From Saturnia japonica (Eukaryota; Arthropoda; Insecta; Lepidoptera; Saturniidae), in assembly GCA_033032175.1 (NCBI GenBank), contig CM065323.1:434001-498000 (forward strand): a stretch of DNA of 64,000 bases, written 5' to 3'. Position numbers and translations under genes: made by a program. Positions 11,796-23,706 of this stretch are shown in pieces. Numbering within the stretch: the first letter of the stretch is position 1; each line of letters opens with the position of its first letter. The notes beneath the pieces are model-generated. The model made no database searches and was not told the origin of the DNA. It saw nothing but the letters and a program-made list of their open reading frames with translations.

Positions 11796-13362
11796 TCACG
11801 CGCGTACATAAGTACACGCACCCATTTTTTTGTTCAAAATTGTCTTGTTGTTTATTATCTTTATGAATAAAACATTAGGCTAATGTGACAAAAGTTGAGA
11901 AAACTTATTTTATCGTACTTTGTCGTTATGTGACAAGCTCTGCCTTGCTATTAAAAATAAAGTGGAATGAATCAGGTCATGTGAACGAGTGTAAAGAAGG
12001 AAGCCAACAATCGAAACGCGTTGAACAATTTCCGTAGGTCGCAACCCGCAGGACTCGCACAGTCGCACTCGCTCTCGCTTCACTGTTGGATTGATTTGGT
12101 TCAATAGCATCATGACCTCTTCTCAGATAGACTACCACTTGATTATTCTCTATAGTTAATTAGTCTCTATTGTTTGTTTGTTTAAACACGCTAATATCTG
12201 GAACTACTAGTCGGATTCGAAAAATTCTTTTTGTATATGGTAGCTAGATTCACAAGGAATAATACAGGCTATCTAACATTACAACAACTCTCAGCTAGCC
12301 TTAAATATTAGTTTTTATTAAGTAAATCGGAAATGGAAGTTCTCACGAATTGCTTTAACCACGTGCGCTGGTGTAATGGTTAATGATAAGTAAATACAAT
12401 ATTGTACATAAAAAGCTACATATTTCATTATAAATACATTTTTATGAAGTAAAATTTTGCCCTTTATAGCATGTGACACGTAATTTAGGAGATAATGAAA
12501 AATTAAAATATTTTCTACTTACGGGAAATGAGAATAACTTTAATTGGCAACACGGGCGCGTTGGCGACGCGGCTCGGAGTTTGTCGGATGAAATGAACTC
12601 GGGTGAAATCGTAGAGCACAGCTAACTATTTCTATTCTACGTAGATACTTTATTATTTGAGCAAGAATTAACCGATCTAGCATAGGTCAACTTTTGTATT
12701 TTTTTTGCGTATGAGGCATTCTCTCTTTAAGAATTAATGTTGTTACTTATAACAATCGTAATAGTTTTTGAGTAGTGTCGATATGATCCACGGTTTATAT
12801 ATTAATTAATATAGGTACCAAGATATTTTTGTTATTTACCTGATGTGACTAAGAATATAGCGGCCCGAATGATAATCGGTTATCGTAGTCTATAAAGGCT
12901 TGTAACACCAGAGAGCGCGTTGCTGACCTAAGGGGGCTCCCATCCCCTGAGAGCTCTGGTAACCATACTCACCGCAGGAATTTGGTTATGATCTTCTGCA
13001 GAGCGGAGGTCTTCCACCAGTCGGACTGCACTCAGTAGAGATACTCTACTTTTCATCTGGTGCTCCTATAATAAGTTCTCTGACCTATTTTTCATATTTA
13101 AACATAAGGTTATGTTTCAAGCTTTCTTCTTCATCCTGCCCTTATTCCAAGCTGAGTAGGCTCGTCACAACATGTTTCCCCTCTCCACTCTCCTCATCTA
13201 TCAGCCCTCATCTCAGTATTCAAACCTTTTATACATATATAATTCCTCACATAATCCATCCTTATCGTCTTCGGTCTTTTTCTACCTCAATGTCCGTCTA
13301 CGGCGTCAATGTATTGGTAATTTTACTTTGTAACAATATATATCCTGTTTTTGTGTTTTCAG
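11796..13362. other. Kinesin upstream intron sequence with repeat fragments
   Basis: No exon is recognised. About 12172-12330 resembles an RTE-like 3' region (CGCTAATATCTGGAACTACT). About 12880-13060 (ACACCAGAGAGCGCGTTGC and GAGAGCTCTGGTAACC) resembles another common lepidopteran retroelement tail. The last bases form the polypyrimidine tract and AG acceptor of the first kinesin exon in the window. Confidence 0.45.
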
Positions 13363-16300
13363 TGTGGGCAAGTTGAACTTAGTAGACCTGGCGGGCAGCG
13401 AGCGTCAGTACAAGACCGGCGCCTCGGCAGAGAGATTGCGCGAGGCGTCGCGGATCAACCAGGCACTCTCCTCTCTCGGGAATGTTATCTCCGCACTTGC
13501 AGAGAATAGCCCCCACGTACCTTACAGGTGAGTTGATATCGGCCAGATCCTGGGCCAGGGTCCCTTACCAACTAAATGTATAATAAAATGTTCCGTCTTC
13601 TATTTAGCATTAGCTCAGTTTTAGGTTTGCTTATTTGTTTACTATTCTGTTTGAAACTTGCATTTGATTATTAATAGTGTCATAATTGTTAATATGTTTT
13701 CCCAAATTCCTATTATCGCCTTCTTATTTTATTAGGTCTAGGTGCTGAAAGTTGTCAGATACCTTCTAGTATCTCAGCAGGTATGGCTCATATAGTCCAT
13801 TATACGACTTAGTTGGAACTGACCTATAGCCGCATGATTTTCGTCGGCAATTATTAGAATATGTACCAGTTAGTTAGGACCAATGACTTAAATTAATGTT
13901 GATGGGATATTTTGTATAAACCCAGAGACTCGAAGCTGACACGCATACTGCAGGACTCGCTGGGCGGGAACAGCAAAACGATAATGATAGCGAACATCGG
14001 CCCCGCCTCATACAACTACGACGAGACCATCACCACACTCAGATACGCGCACCGAGCCAAGGGTAACGAACCACATCTCTTGCAAGTTGTACTCTTGTTC
14101 GCATTGATCGCGAATTCTATACTCCAAAATGTGAAGAATTATGATTGTTATCCCAGTGGAATAAGACACGTTAAATATTCATTAACATTCATCCAGTTTC
14201 GATTATATTAACTGAAGCTTCCAACTGTTGTACTATCTTTGTAAACCTTATTATTATAACCTTTATATTACCGGAATTGTAAAATTCATTTTCCAGCCTT
14301 GAGTCCACAAAAAATCAGTGATTTAAACATCTGATCATAAACTAAGGGCGAATTACATTAAAAAATATAATTTAGTTTTAACATAAGTTTACTTTTTTCA
14401 AAATGTATGCTACTGTCAATTTTAAATCTGGTTTAACGATTTAAATTTAAGGTTTTAGTTCAAACCACCCTGAAAGCTGAACTGTCAAAACATTTTTAAA
14501 TGAAATTAGTAAAGAATAATAGAATAAAGAAAAATATTACAACCATTATTTTAATATTATTAACAGCGATAAAGAATAAACCGGTTCGAAATGAAGATCC
14601 CAAGGACGCGAAGCTGCGAGAGTACCAGGCGGAGATAGAGCGCCTACGAGCACTCATCGAGCAACGGAAGATGACCGAGAAGAAAGTAAAGCGAGTGCAA
14701 AAAATCAAGCCAACCCACGACAATTGTAAGTATTATTAAATACTTTGTTACATATGTGACCATTAAATACCATAAAACGATTTTAATTAAAACTAATACC
14801 TTTAAAAAACCCACAAAAAATTGCTAGGATTTAAAAATAAATTAGGAATGTCCATTAATTACTTTAGGCATTTAGAGAGCAAAGGGGTTTAAAGAAAACT
14901 GGGTTGAGTTAAGAACAACATGCTTCGCCACTAAAATATGTCTAAATCATATACAAAATAGTAATATAACGGTAATATGCGAGCTAAATCTCACCCCCGA
15001 AAAAGCACTAAAATCGCCTCACGTAATTCATGGAGTACCTTACAGTAAAAGCAATTAAAGTTTTTAAATAATCCCTAAATGTTAATATTGCGGCGTTACA
15101 GCGGAAGAAGAAACAGTTAGTATAGAAAACGAAAACATTCTCGCCGAGTCCACGATAGAACAAGAGAAGACCAAGACGGAGGAACTCGAGCATCAAATCC
15201 AATCGCTGGAGGACCGGTTAGTGCAGGGTGGCGCCGGCAAAGACTTGATCAACAATTTGAACGAGAGTCAGATAATATTAGAGCAGCGGAACCTGGAAAT
15301 AGCAGAGCGGAAGAAGAGAGAAGTGGAGATGCAGCAAAAGATAGAATTGGAAGAGGAGACGGCGGTGATAGTAACAAATACGTTTGCCACGCTACAGCAA
15401 GAGGTTGACCACAAAACGCAGAGGTTTGTGCTTCCTACATACTACACATATTTATATGTAACCAAGATGTTTAATGTGAAGTCATTTCGAGGAATATAAT
15501 ACGATATGGATATATAAATAAATTGTAACCATACAACATTTTTATTACTGATTTAAATGAGGCTTGTCCTGGGGCATGGTCGAAAACTATTAATTAATAA
15601 TAAATTACGGATGGAGAGGAAAGGGGAAGGCCCTTGTACTCGTAGACTATTACGTTGAAGGATAAGTCGGAAGAATAGTGCTTTTGATTATTTATTTCAT
15701 CAAGTTGAAACAGGACCACAGTATACTCGTGGTGGGTCTACATCTCTCGTATTAACTGGTGCGATATACGAACTCGACAAACCGCATGTAACAGACAACA
15801 GGACATCGCAGTTAAGGTCTCTTGTGTTCTGTTCTTTGGGGGGGGGGGGGGGGGGGGGGGGGTTCTAGGTCGGCAACGCGTTAGTGATACCACTGATACG
15901 TTAACCTTTTAACCATGCTTGTTTGGCTTAGTTGTAATAGAAATAATGATCAGTGCATACAATACGGTTCCAGGTTAAAGAAATGCCTGTCAAAGTACGC
16001 GTGCCTCCGCGAAGAGATGGTGGAGCAGCGTGAGGCGCACGACACGGAGCGGCGCGAGCACGAGGCGCTGCAGGCGGCGCTCATAGCAGAGCTGCGGCGG
16101 CGGCTACTCGTCGCCGACAGCTTCGTGCCGGACGCGGGCCGTCCAGCCGTGATGCGCGCTCGGTACAACGACGACACGGACTGCTGGGAGCTGCGCGCGC
16201 ACTCCGGTGCCGAGCCCCTTCCCCGGCGGCCCCTCGCGCACCCCGCGCGCCGCCGGCCTGCCCCCGCGCACACTCGGCACCGTGCTGAGAACCTTCTCGA

Positions 16301-17128
16301 GCTGGCGCCGCTCCCGCTGCCCGCCACCACGCGAACTTACGTACCGCCACAACCGCAACACCACGTGCAGGTCTCACACATTTATTTCATTTTCGCACTG
16401 ATGCTGGTACAAGGCTATGTTAGGGGCATGGGAAGAGTCGCAGAATGCAATCGGTGTATTCTGTGATCTCTCAGAAGCCTTCGACTGCGTTGATCACAGC
16501 ACGCTGATACTTAAACTAAAACATCATGGTGTTTGAGGACCTTCCCTCGACCTCCCAGTCTCATTTAACAGACCGCTGTCTAAAAGTAAGTGTAAATAGG
16601 GCAACCTCTTCGGGATCATTAGCTAGAATTGGCGTTCCTCAGGGAATGAATTTAGGACCTTTGTTGTTTCTCTTTTATATAAACAATCTACCGCTAGTGA
16701 TTGAAAACAATGCTGACGTGGTTCTTTTTACAGACGATACTCCACTTATATTCAAAGTGAATAGAATATTTCAGAGAAAGGACAATTAAGCAATGAGTTC
16801 TTAAATGAAAATCTGTAAATGGTTTTGTTTTCAATAATTTACTGCTAAATGCAAACAAAACCAAATATATCAGATTTTCTTTACCTAATGTTCAACGTGT
16901 TGACGGTCGAACATACGCAAGATCTACCATTCCCTTACATAATTGAAATAAACGAATACATCATCGTATATGTTGCAGAACGTCACCCCGCCGGTTAAGA
17001 GGGAGCCGGAGGTGGAGAGCGGAGTGAGGCGCGCTCCGCCCCGCACCGCCGCACGAGCACCCCACCGCGCCCCACCCCCGCACCGCCCAACAACCGCGCA
17101 CCGCCTCGGCACCGCCGGCGTGCGGTAG
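13363..17128 (+). CDS. Klp68D: Kinesin-II motor subunit KIF3B-type, C-terminal six exons (partial)
   Basis: KIF3B-type subunits pair with KIF3A in heterotrimeric kinesin-II, which drives anterograde intraflagellar and axonal transport. Exons: 13363-13527, 13926-14062, 14567-14725, 15102-15423, 15974-16370, 16979-17128, all with GT-AG borders. Phases agree at every junction and give exactly 443 codons including the TAG. Exon 1 has switch II (LVDLAGSER). Exon 2 has [14 protein letters not shown] and the [20 protein letters not shown] end of the motor. Exon 3 has the neck [13 protein letters not shown]. Exon 4 has the coiled coil with [11 protein letters not shown]. Exon 5 continues the coil, then has the KIF3B-like tail block around [10 protein letters not shown]. 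Exon 6 encodes a Pro/Arg/Ala-rich end. About the first 240 motor residues, including the P-loop, are not in the window. Exons 5-6 are far more GC-rich than their surroundings. KIF3A is less likely because the tail matches KIF3B. Confidence 0.93.
15640..15900 (+). repeat. Retroelement-like repeat with 25-nt G run in kinesin intron
   Basis: The intron between the fourth and fifth kinesin exons contains ATTACGTTGAAGGATAAGTC and GGTCGGCAACGCGTTAG, blocks I associate with lepidopteran retroelement tails. Between them is an uninterrupted run of 25 G at 15838-15862, likely to be length-variable. Confidence 0.5.
16378..16930 (+). pseudogene. LINE reverse-transcriptase fragment in last kinesin intron
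   Basis: Three frames together give a non-LTR reverse transcriptase: an [17 protein letters not shown] motif from about 16447, then [19 protein letters not shown] and LFTDDTPLI (the FADD catalytic box with Ala replaced by Thr) at 16640-16755. [19 protein letters not shown] segment follows in another frame. Frameshifts and stops separate the blocks, and both the endonuclease and the C-terminus are missing. It is a jockey/CR1-like fragment on the sense strand of the kinesin intron, with no likely function. Confidence 0.8.
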
Positions 17129-17300
17129 AACTATACACGCGCGCACACACACTCACACACCACACAGACACACACACAAAGCTGCGGTGAGTGATTACGA
17201 ACGATATCGTGTTATACAACACGACATTGCACCCCATGCAACAATGTTACATGTTTGTAACATAATCTGAAGGGAATACAACTGTACAACCTACAGGGTA

Positions 17301-17306
17301 AATAAA
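17301..17306 (+). terminator. Candidate AATAAA polyadenylation signal for the kinesin
   Basis: First AATAAA after the kinesin stop, 172 bases downstream. Other AATAAA or similar signals occur further on, so the real 3' end may be later. Confidence 0.35.
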
Positions 17307-17823
17307 CAGTTAACAAAAACATTGGCTCGTAATCGTTCACCGAAAGCGTTCGTTTATCCTGGTTGGTATACTATAGAGCAAAAAAATACCTAAAACTTAT
17401 TGCAGTAAGAATAACCATCGATAAAAAATCTAATATGCTTAAAACCATAGTTGTTAGTTGTCGCCTCATTTAGGCTTACTGTAATTATATTAAATTTCAG
17501 TAGAAATGGGCTGTGACGTCATGTCGGACACAATGGCGACCAGAAGTGTGAATAATGTTTCTGAATTGTTATGTAATATTTTCTAAGCCGTTTGGAGCGC
17601 TAAATATAGAAAATAACTCGACTCGTAGTAATAAAATCGATGCTTATTCTTATCGCAGTAAAAAAAACTATAGTTTTAACAATAATTGTAAGTAGCATAT
17701 TACGTACGTGTCCCCCGTCCCCACCCCCCTCCCCATCCCCCTCCGGCCCCACTGGATACAATATGGCTCGCGTTCCTCTCTACATTGTCGTTTATTAATT
17801 TTTACTTGGGGGATGAAATTCGA

Positions 17824-18000
17824 TATCGATATCAGATTCACTGTAATATACTTAGACAATGAAAGCACCATCTCAAATCGTTAGGCGTCAACTTTAAGCT
17901 CAGCGCTTAATTCTATTACTTAAAAATCATTATTTTTAATTAGCGTATCATCAAATTTATATGTATTGTGTATCGATGCCGATTTATTTTGATATCGATA
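17824..18000. promoter_or_regulatory. Two DRE-type TATCGATA octamers
   Basis: Perfect TATCGATA palindromes occur at 17824-17831 and 17993-18000, followed by a CpG-rich stretch. In insects this octamer binds DREF/BEAF-type factors and marks many housekeeping promoters. No downstream exon is identified on either strand, so a promoter role is a guess. Confidence 0.3.
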
Positions 18001-18256
18001 ACTTACTAGCGTGGTTGATCTCCTATCGGAATTTTGTCGAACGGCTCCGATCCGAACCAACTGCGAAGTGCGCGTGCGCCCACGAAACGTTCCGAGCCTC
18101 TTCGAATGACTAAATATTATAAAATTGTAATTTGTATGTAACGGTTTATTAAAATATTACAATATTTTTGTACAATTACAAAATTGTTTATAGTGAACGC
18201 CAAACGCTTTTGACGCTTCTGTGTGCTTTGCTATATATTAGAGGTCAGTTGAAGAC

Positions 18257-18298
18257 AAAACCGATAGTGACGCGGCAAGACACGACGCTATCGGTTTT
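18257..18298. other. Perfect 11-bp stem-loop
   Basis: AAAACCGATAG (18257-18267) pairs perfectly with CTATCGGTTTT (18288-18298) across a 20-base CpG-rich loop. It may be part of a decayed inverted-repeat element or an RNA hairpin in a long 3' UTR. Confidence 0.45.
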
Positions 18299-19833
18299 CG
18301 CATCACTATTGCCGAACTAGTTAATTTAAAAAATAATCCGCATTAAACTCGCTAGTAGCTACCGTAGAGAGGGCTGAGAGCTAATCGAGAGCGTCGCGCT
18401 ACATTTCTATACATTGTCACAAATGCGAGCGAGCGAGACGCCGATAGCGCGCCGACCGCGACAGCTTGTGTTGATCTCGGGCGTCTTATTCCCCATATAT
18501 TATAGTACGGTAAAGACGCTTTGTATAATTAATTTATTTTAGTTATAAAAGAGTTAAGTTGTTAGGGTAGATAATGGCGGGACGGTGCCGCTTCTTAAAC
18601 TACGGAAACATTCTTCTTGTATTATGTAAATTTTGATTTTAGTCAGTTTAGGGTTGTCATTTGTTTTATATATACAATTTTATTTTACCGTTGTTGATTA
18701 TTTTTTGTAAAATTTTATTTTGTGCTTCGGTTTTGTGTCGGAGCAAGTGATATTAGGTAGTTTATTATAATTATGGTATTTCAATTTGTATCGTATGAAA
18801 TTTTAATGAATTTTCAGTATTTTTTTTAAATCGCTTTGTTATGGTTATGTACATATAGGAGACGGTCGCCGGTCGCCGGTCGCCGGTCGCGGGGTACCAA
18901 AGCGATGTGATGCCAAGTAGTCATGTTCAAATATGTTACCAAAGACGGAAACTATCCATTCCATGAGTTTTGTCCCACGTATAATATGATAATATTTTAA
19001 CCACTGGTCATGTTCCTTTGTGAAATTTCGGTTTTGTTTTATTATTATGTATTCTAGACACGGTCTCTAGTCAAACATTCTTTATACAATTATTGTAAAT
19101 ATTTTATTTTAGGTATTTAAAAAGTGTAAAGTTATCGTGTTGTTAGAGCGCTAATGTTCGCAGAATACTTTTTGAATACCGGATGTGAGAGTTCAGCTGA
19201 TAATTTTAGTATTAAATAACTGTTTCATAAATCCATCATATTAAGCTATAAATTAATCACAGGTAGAAGAGCTACATTCATATAACGAGAAAATAATGAA
19301 AAATAATTTTGTGTATGTGTTATAGTATTTTATTAATTGGCTTTGTAATCGTTTGGATGTCGGATGTGATGGGAATTTAAAATCATGTGATATAATTATT
19401 TGGAAACCGCTAGTCAGCCGTGCCGCATACACGCTTTACACTCACTAATAAAATACATTAAATTTTTATATTTAGTTTTATTTTCACCCTAAAAATATTA
19501 TGAAACAATTATATTTGTTGCATACAGCTGCTGAGAAAGAGCGAGGGGGAAGATGCAAGAACAAGAGTTGTGCATGTTGTCTCGATTTGTTTCTCTTTTG
19601 TTCCTGATGTAGAGTTAAAGAGTTTTAAGTATTTTTTATTTAAAATATTATAGCAGTGTTTTCAGGTTACAGCAAAGAACGCCTCTATTGAAAGAAAGTC
19701 AGGGCCGTCTTTTCCCGGGGGTGCAAGGGGTGCGAGGCACCCGGGCGCATAGTCCTGGGGGTACAAGCCGACCGCCATAAGTTTTGATAGGTATCTACTA
19801 CCCTACCACAACAACCCTGACTAACACTGCAAC

Positions 19834-22800
19834 CAGTGGCGTAGCTAAGGGGGGGGGGGGGGGCCCGTCTCGAGTGTCACCCGTATAGGGCTGACACCCG
19901 AGCCCGACTGTGACCATCAGTTGTAGTTCTTTCTACCTATAAAAATTCGTAAATCTATGGCAGAGAGCATAACCGCCACTAATAAAATTATCTAGGTAAC
20001 TATGATATCGTACGACGAGCATAATAAATTGATATTTAGAAAAAAAAACAATGTGCACACTGTCAATCGATCTGGGATTCCCACAAAATTTAATACCCCG
20101 TTCGCGCATAACCAACGCTAGTCAGGGGTTTCCCTCGATATAGCGCTCGTCACTTGTATTGTGGATTGGGCCATTTCTTTTGTTTCCGACCACATTCATT
20201 TCAACATTCTCTTACGTGAACGTGTGAACGTCTAGTGCAAATTGTTTGTTAATTATTAGATATTATAAACAACAATTTATAAAAAATCGATTTAATATAG
20301 TCGATTCTTGAAGAAAATAAACAAGGTAAGTGAAGTATTTTTGTTATTACGGGTAATACTTACATTTTTAATCCATTTAGTATATATCTTAGATTATTTT
20401 GAAAAACCCTTCAATTATTTTATTCTCTTTTAATTACTGTGTATTTTAAAACTATATTATTGAGCCACAGCCATTCTAAATGATAAATAGGTACCTACAG
20501 AAGGTATTTTAGACGGATTGCAGTAATATTTTTTTGTTTAGCCTGGGCAAGTATTACTATCTACTAAAGGTATTTATTTATTAAAATAGGTTTTAAAGGC
20601 TTTGCTGGCGTAAAAAGATTTTATTTATATTTCTACACGTTTTACGATATTACTTTAGGTAATAATGTTTAATTGTAAATAATATACTTATTTATTATCT
20701 ACTTACTTATTATTTTCCGATCTAATAGCAATGGGATTTGTTTACAAAATCAGAATATATTAAGTTTAGATTTTTGGTTGAAAGTAATCATATCATACAA
20801 CTTCGCGTACGTTGATTTGGCTCCGAGACGAGTAGCTCGAGCACTCGTGGCACGGATATCACAATCAACGGTGGAGTATTTAACTAGTGTTTTTATAATT
20901 ATACTTAAATACATATTTACACCCAGACGCAGGATTGTTAATTTATATAAAAATATATTTCACAAAGCTAGTTACGTAACGTGTAGGTGTTTATTTACTG
21001 TTATAATTAATTTATAAAATCAACGTATCAATTACTAACTAAAAATATTTTTTAGAATACCCAGAACGAAATATGCCTCGGGGAATTCATACTTCGAAAA
21101 GAGAAAGCGGGTTTCAATAAAGAAAAGCCAAAAAGGCTAAAATGGATGAAATTCAGAGCATGTCCGGTTCTCTTTTCAAATATGTCACAAAAGCAGATAG
21201 CGGCCAAAGTTCAAGTAAAGTACCCGAGACTCCTGCTGACGAAAGTTATGATTCACATCTTTGAGACTCACATTCAGATAGCAACATCGACAATACAGAA
21301 TCAATGGAAGCGACCCAGGACCTTGACGGAATCAAAATAAATAATGAAAATGACGCCGTTAATACTACTTTCGGAGATGCATTCGCTTCGAAGAATCAGT
21401 TCAACACCTGAGAGATGTTTCACATTGGAGTTTACCGGTACCTGATAATGTTCGCATTGACATAATAAAAAAGGGCAGTGAACATTTCCAGAACAAAGAA
21501 GGACCGTTTCCTACTGTATCTCGTCATGGTTTAAAGATTAAAGGTGATTCTCGTCATCTTTCACAGGAATGGTTTTATAAACAGATGCCTAGTGGTGAAA
21601 AAATTCTACGATCATGGATGGTATTTTCTCCTATATCAAATAACCTGTACTGTTTTGCAGTCGTTTATTTGCTGTCAGTAACATACAAACAACATTTACA
21701 ACTGGATTTCAGAAGTGGTGGAAACTAAATCCTAAAGTATTGGACCATGAAACTTCATGTGAACATTTAGAAAATTTCGAAAAGTGGAAAACTTTGGAAA
21801 TGAGATTAAAATCTCACATCACAATAGATGATGCAACCTTGCAATTAATGAATACGGAAAAACAGAAGCGGAAAAATCTTTTATCTAGATTATTAGATAT
21901 AACATTGTTTTTGGCTAAACAAAACCTATCATTTCGTGGACATGATGAAACCATGGTCGTCTAATAAAGGTAGTTTCTTAGAACTAGTTAAACTGCTGTC
22001 AAAGTATGATGCAGTACTCAAAGAACATATACTATATTTGGAGCAGGAAAAATCACCTAAAGTAACATATTTATCGCCAGAAATACAAAACGAGTTCATA
22101 AATGTTTTAGCTAATCATGTAAAATGTCAGCTTGTCAACGAAATTAAATCGGCCAAATATTTCGGATTCATGTTTGATAGCACACCTGATGTTTCACATG
22201 TCGATCAAATGTCTGAAGTGATTCGTTATGTAGAAATTTATAATAGAAAAGTAGAAGTCAAAGAAGTATTCTTAGGATTCTTTCCTTTACATGGGGAAAA
22301 AGCAGCTGATTTAAGTGCTGAAATACTAAAGAAGGTTGAAAACGATGGCTTAGATATTATGATGTGTCGTTCTCAAGATTATGATAATGCTGCTGCGGCC
22401 AACATTCGTTCGCACAAAATGTGACTTGTGTTATATTTTTCGGAGCAGTGGAAACAGTATTTAACTTTTTTTCAACTTCCACAAGCCGTTGGGAAGTGCT
22501 CCACAATCACAGCAAAGCATCTCTTAAAAAACTTTCGACAATGCGCTGGAGTGCTCATTATGGTGCAGTAAAAGTATTGGCTGAAAATTTTGATGGGATA
22601 ATATCTGCAATTGAGGAACTATGTGACCGAGACGTAAATTTAGAAACTAGGGGTGCTGCACAAAATCTTATGCCTGCTGTGTGCAATTTCTCATTTCTTT
22701 GTTTTCTTTTCTTTTGGAATGATGTGCTAAGGGAAGTGAACAATGCTCAGATTGCATTACGAAGTAAAGGTTTATGTGTTGATGAAATAATCATAAAACT

Positions 22801-23706
22801 AGAAGCACTTCGTCTATTCATTGGAGAGAAACGGTTGCATCTAGCAGAAGAGGCAATAGATTTTGCTGTACGAAAATCGGAAAAATACAACATTTCGATG
22901 GAACGACGAATTCGTCGCAAGAAACGCATGCCCGGTGAGTTAGCATCGTCCACCGATGCTGGACTTGCACTTAGAGCGGAACTTCAAAAGGACATGTTAG
23001 AATGTCTTGACAGATTCAATATTGAACTCGAAATAAGAGTAAAGTCCATTAAAGACGTAGCTTCATTGTTTGAGGTTGTGCAGTCAAAGACCTTGCTTTC
23101 GGCAAACACTGAACAGTTAAAATTTGCTATATCAAAATTTACTAACCTTTACGATGAAGTATCAGAAACAGAACTCCATTTAGAAATACCAAGGTTGAGA
23201 AGATATTTAAAAGCGGCTAATATTACTGGCTCTAATTGGGTGACACTGGACTTTTTGAAATTTATTGTGGAATGGGATTTTACAGAATCTCTTCCGAATC
23301 TAACGGTCGCACTAAAGTTATTTATAACAATATGTGCATCAGTTGCTTCATGTGAGAGAAGTTTCAGCAAATTAAAATTAATTAAAAATTACTTGCGGTC
23401 TACAATGACTGAAACCAGATTAAACAATCTTGGTATTTTAACGATAGAACATGAAGCAACACAAAATATAAATTTTGAAGACGTGATTGTGGAGTTCGCT
23501 AGTGTCAAAGCTAGAAGGAAGAAATTTTAATTTTTAAGAAAGTAATTTGTTTCACATAATATTCAAATATTTGTAATAGGTACATACTCGTATTTTAATA
23601 AAACGTAAATGATTATAACTTTTTTTATTTTAACAGTTTCGATTGAGTTTTGGGGTGACACCTATAAAATCCGCCCCGGGTGCCACCTATGCTAGCTACG
23701 CCACTG
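19834..23706 (+). mobile_element. hAT transposon, 3.9 kb, with 8-bp target duplication
   Basis: Exact 14-bp inverted ends, CAGTGGCGTAGCTA (19834-19847 and 23693-23706), enclose a single transposase relic. The flanking octamers ACTGCAAC and ACTGTAAC differ by one base, which fits the 8-bp duplication made by hAT elements. Inside the left end is a run of 15 G (19849-19863). A canonical donor (GTAAGT at 20326) and an acceptor ending at 21055 suggest the element had an intron in its 5' UTR, immediately before the transposase start. The transposase is broken (next entry), so this copy is non-autonomous. Confidence 0.92.
21073..23530 (+). pseudogene. hAT transposase, ZMYM1-like/DUF4371 type, inactivated
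   Basis: The ATG at 21073 starts a basic N-terminus broken by in-frame stops at 21118, 21262 and 21409. Later frames supply, in order: a TTF-type zinc finger (GEKILRSWMVFSP, then NNLYCFACRLF across a frameshift near 21660), a KWWKLNP segment, and a DUF4371-like catalytic region with LVKLLSKYD (about 21960) and FMFDST. From 22421 a long frame of 369 codons carries FFSTSTSRWEVL and ends with the hAT dimerisation domain (SVASCERSFSKLKLIKNYLRS near 23340-23400, interrupted here). Near 22415 the frames jump from the CRSQDYDNAA block straight to the next conserved block. The stretch that normally includes the CAAHSLNL motif is therefore missing, a probable internal deletion. It cannot encode active transposase. 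Confidence 0.9.

Larger units (their letters stand above)
17129..19699. other. Kinesin 3' UTR and/or intergenic DNA
   Basis: No further coding exon is seen. The first part is presumably 3' UTR. A C-rich tract lies at 17709-17752. A CpG-rich interval lies at about 18000-18500. A 7-bp tandem array (GGTCGCC, nearly four units) lies at 18864-18890. Open frames here are short and featureless. Confidence 0.45.

Noticed and set aside
15950..16377. Long antisense open frames opposite the fifth kinesin exon
   Set aside because: They mirror a GC-rich real exon and have Arg/Ala/Ser bias typical of shadow frames.
22558..23370. Antisense open frames within the hAT transposase
   Set aside because: Shadows of the sense transposase frame.
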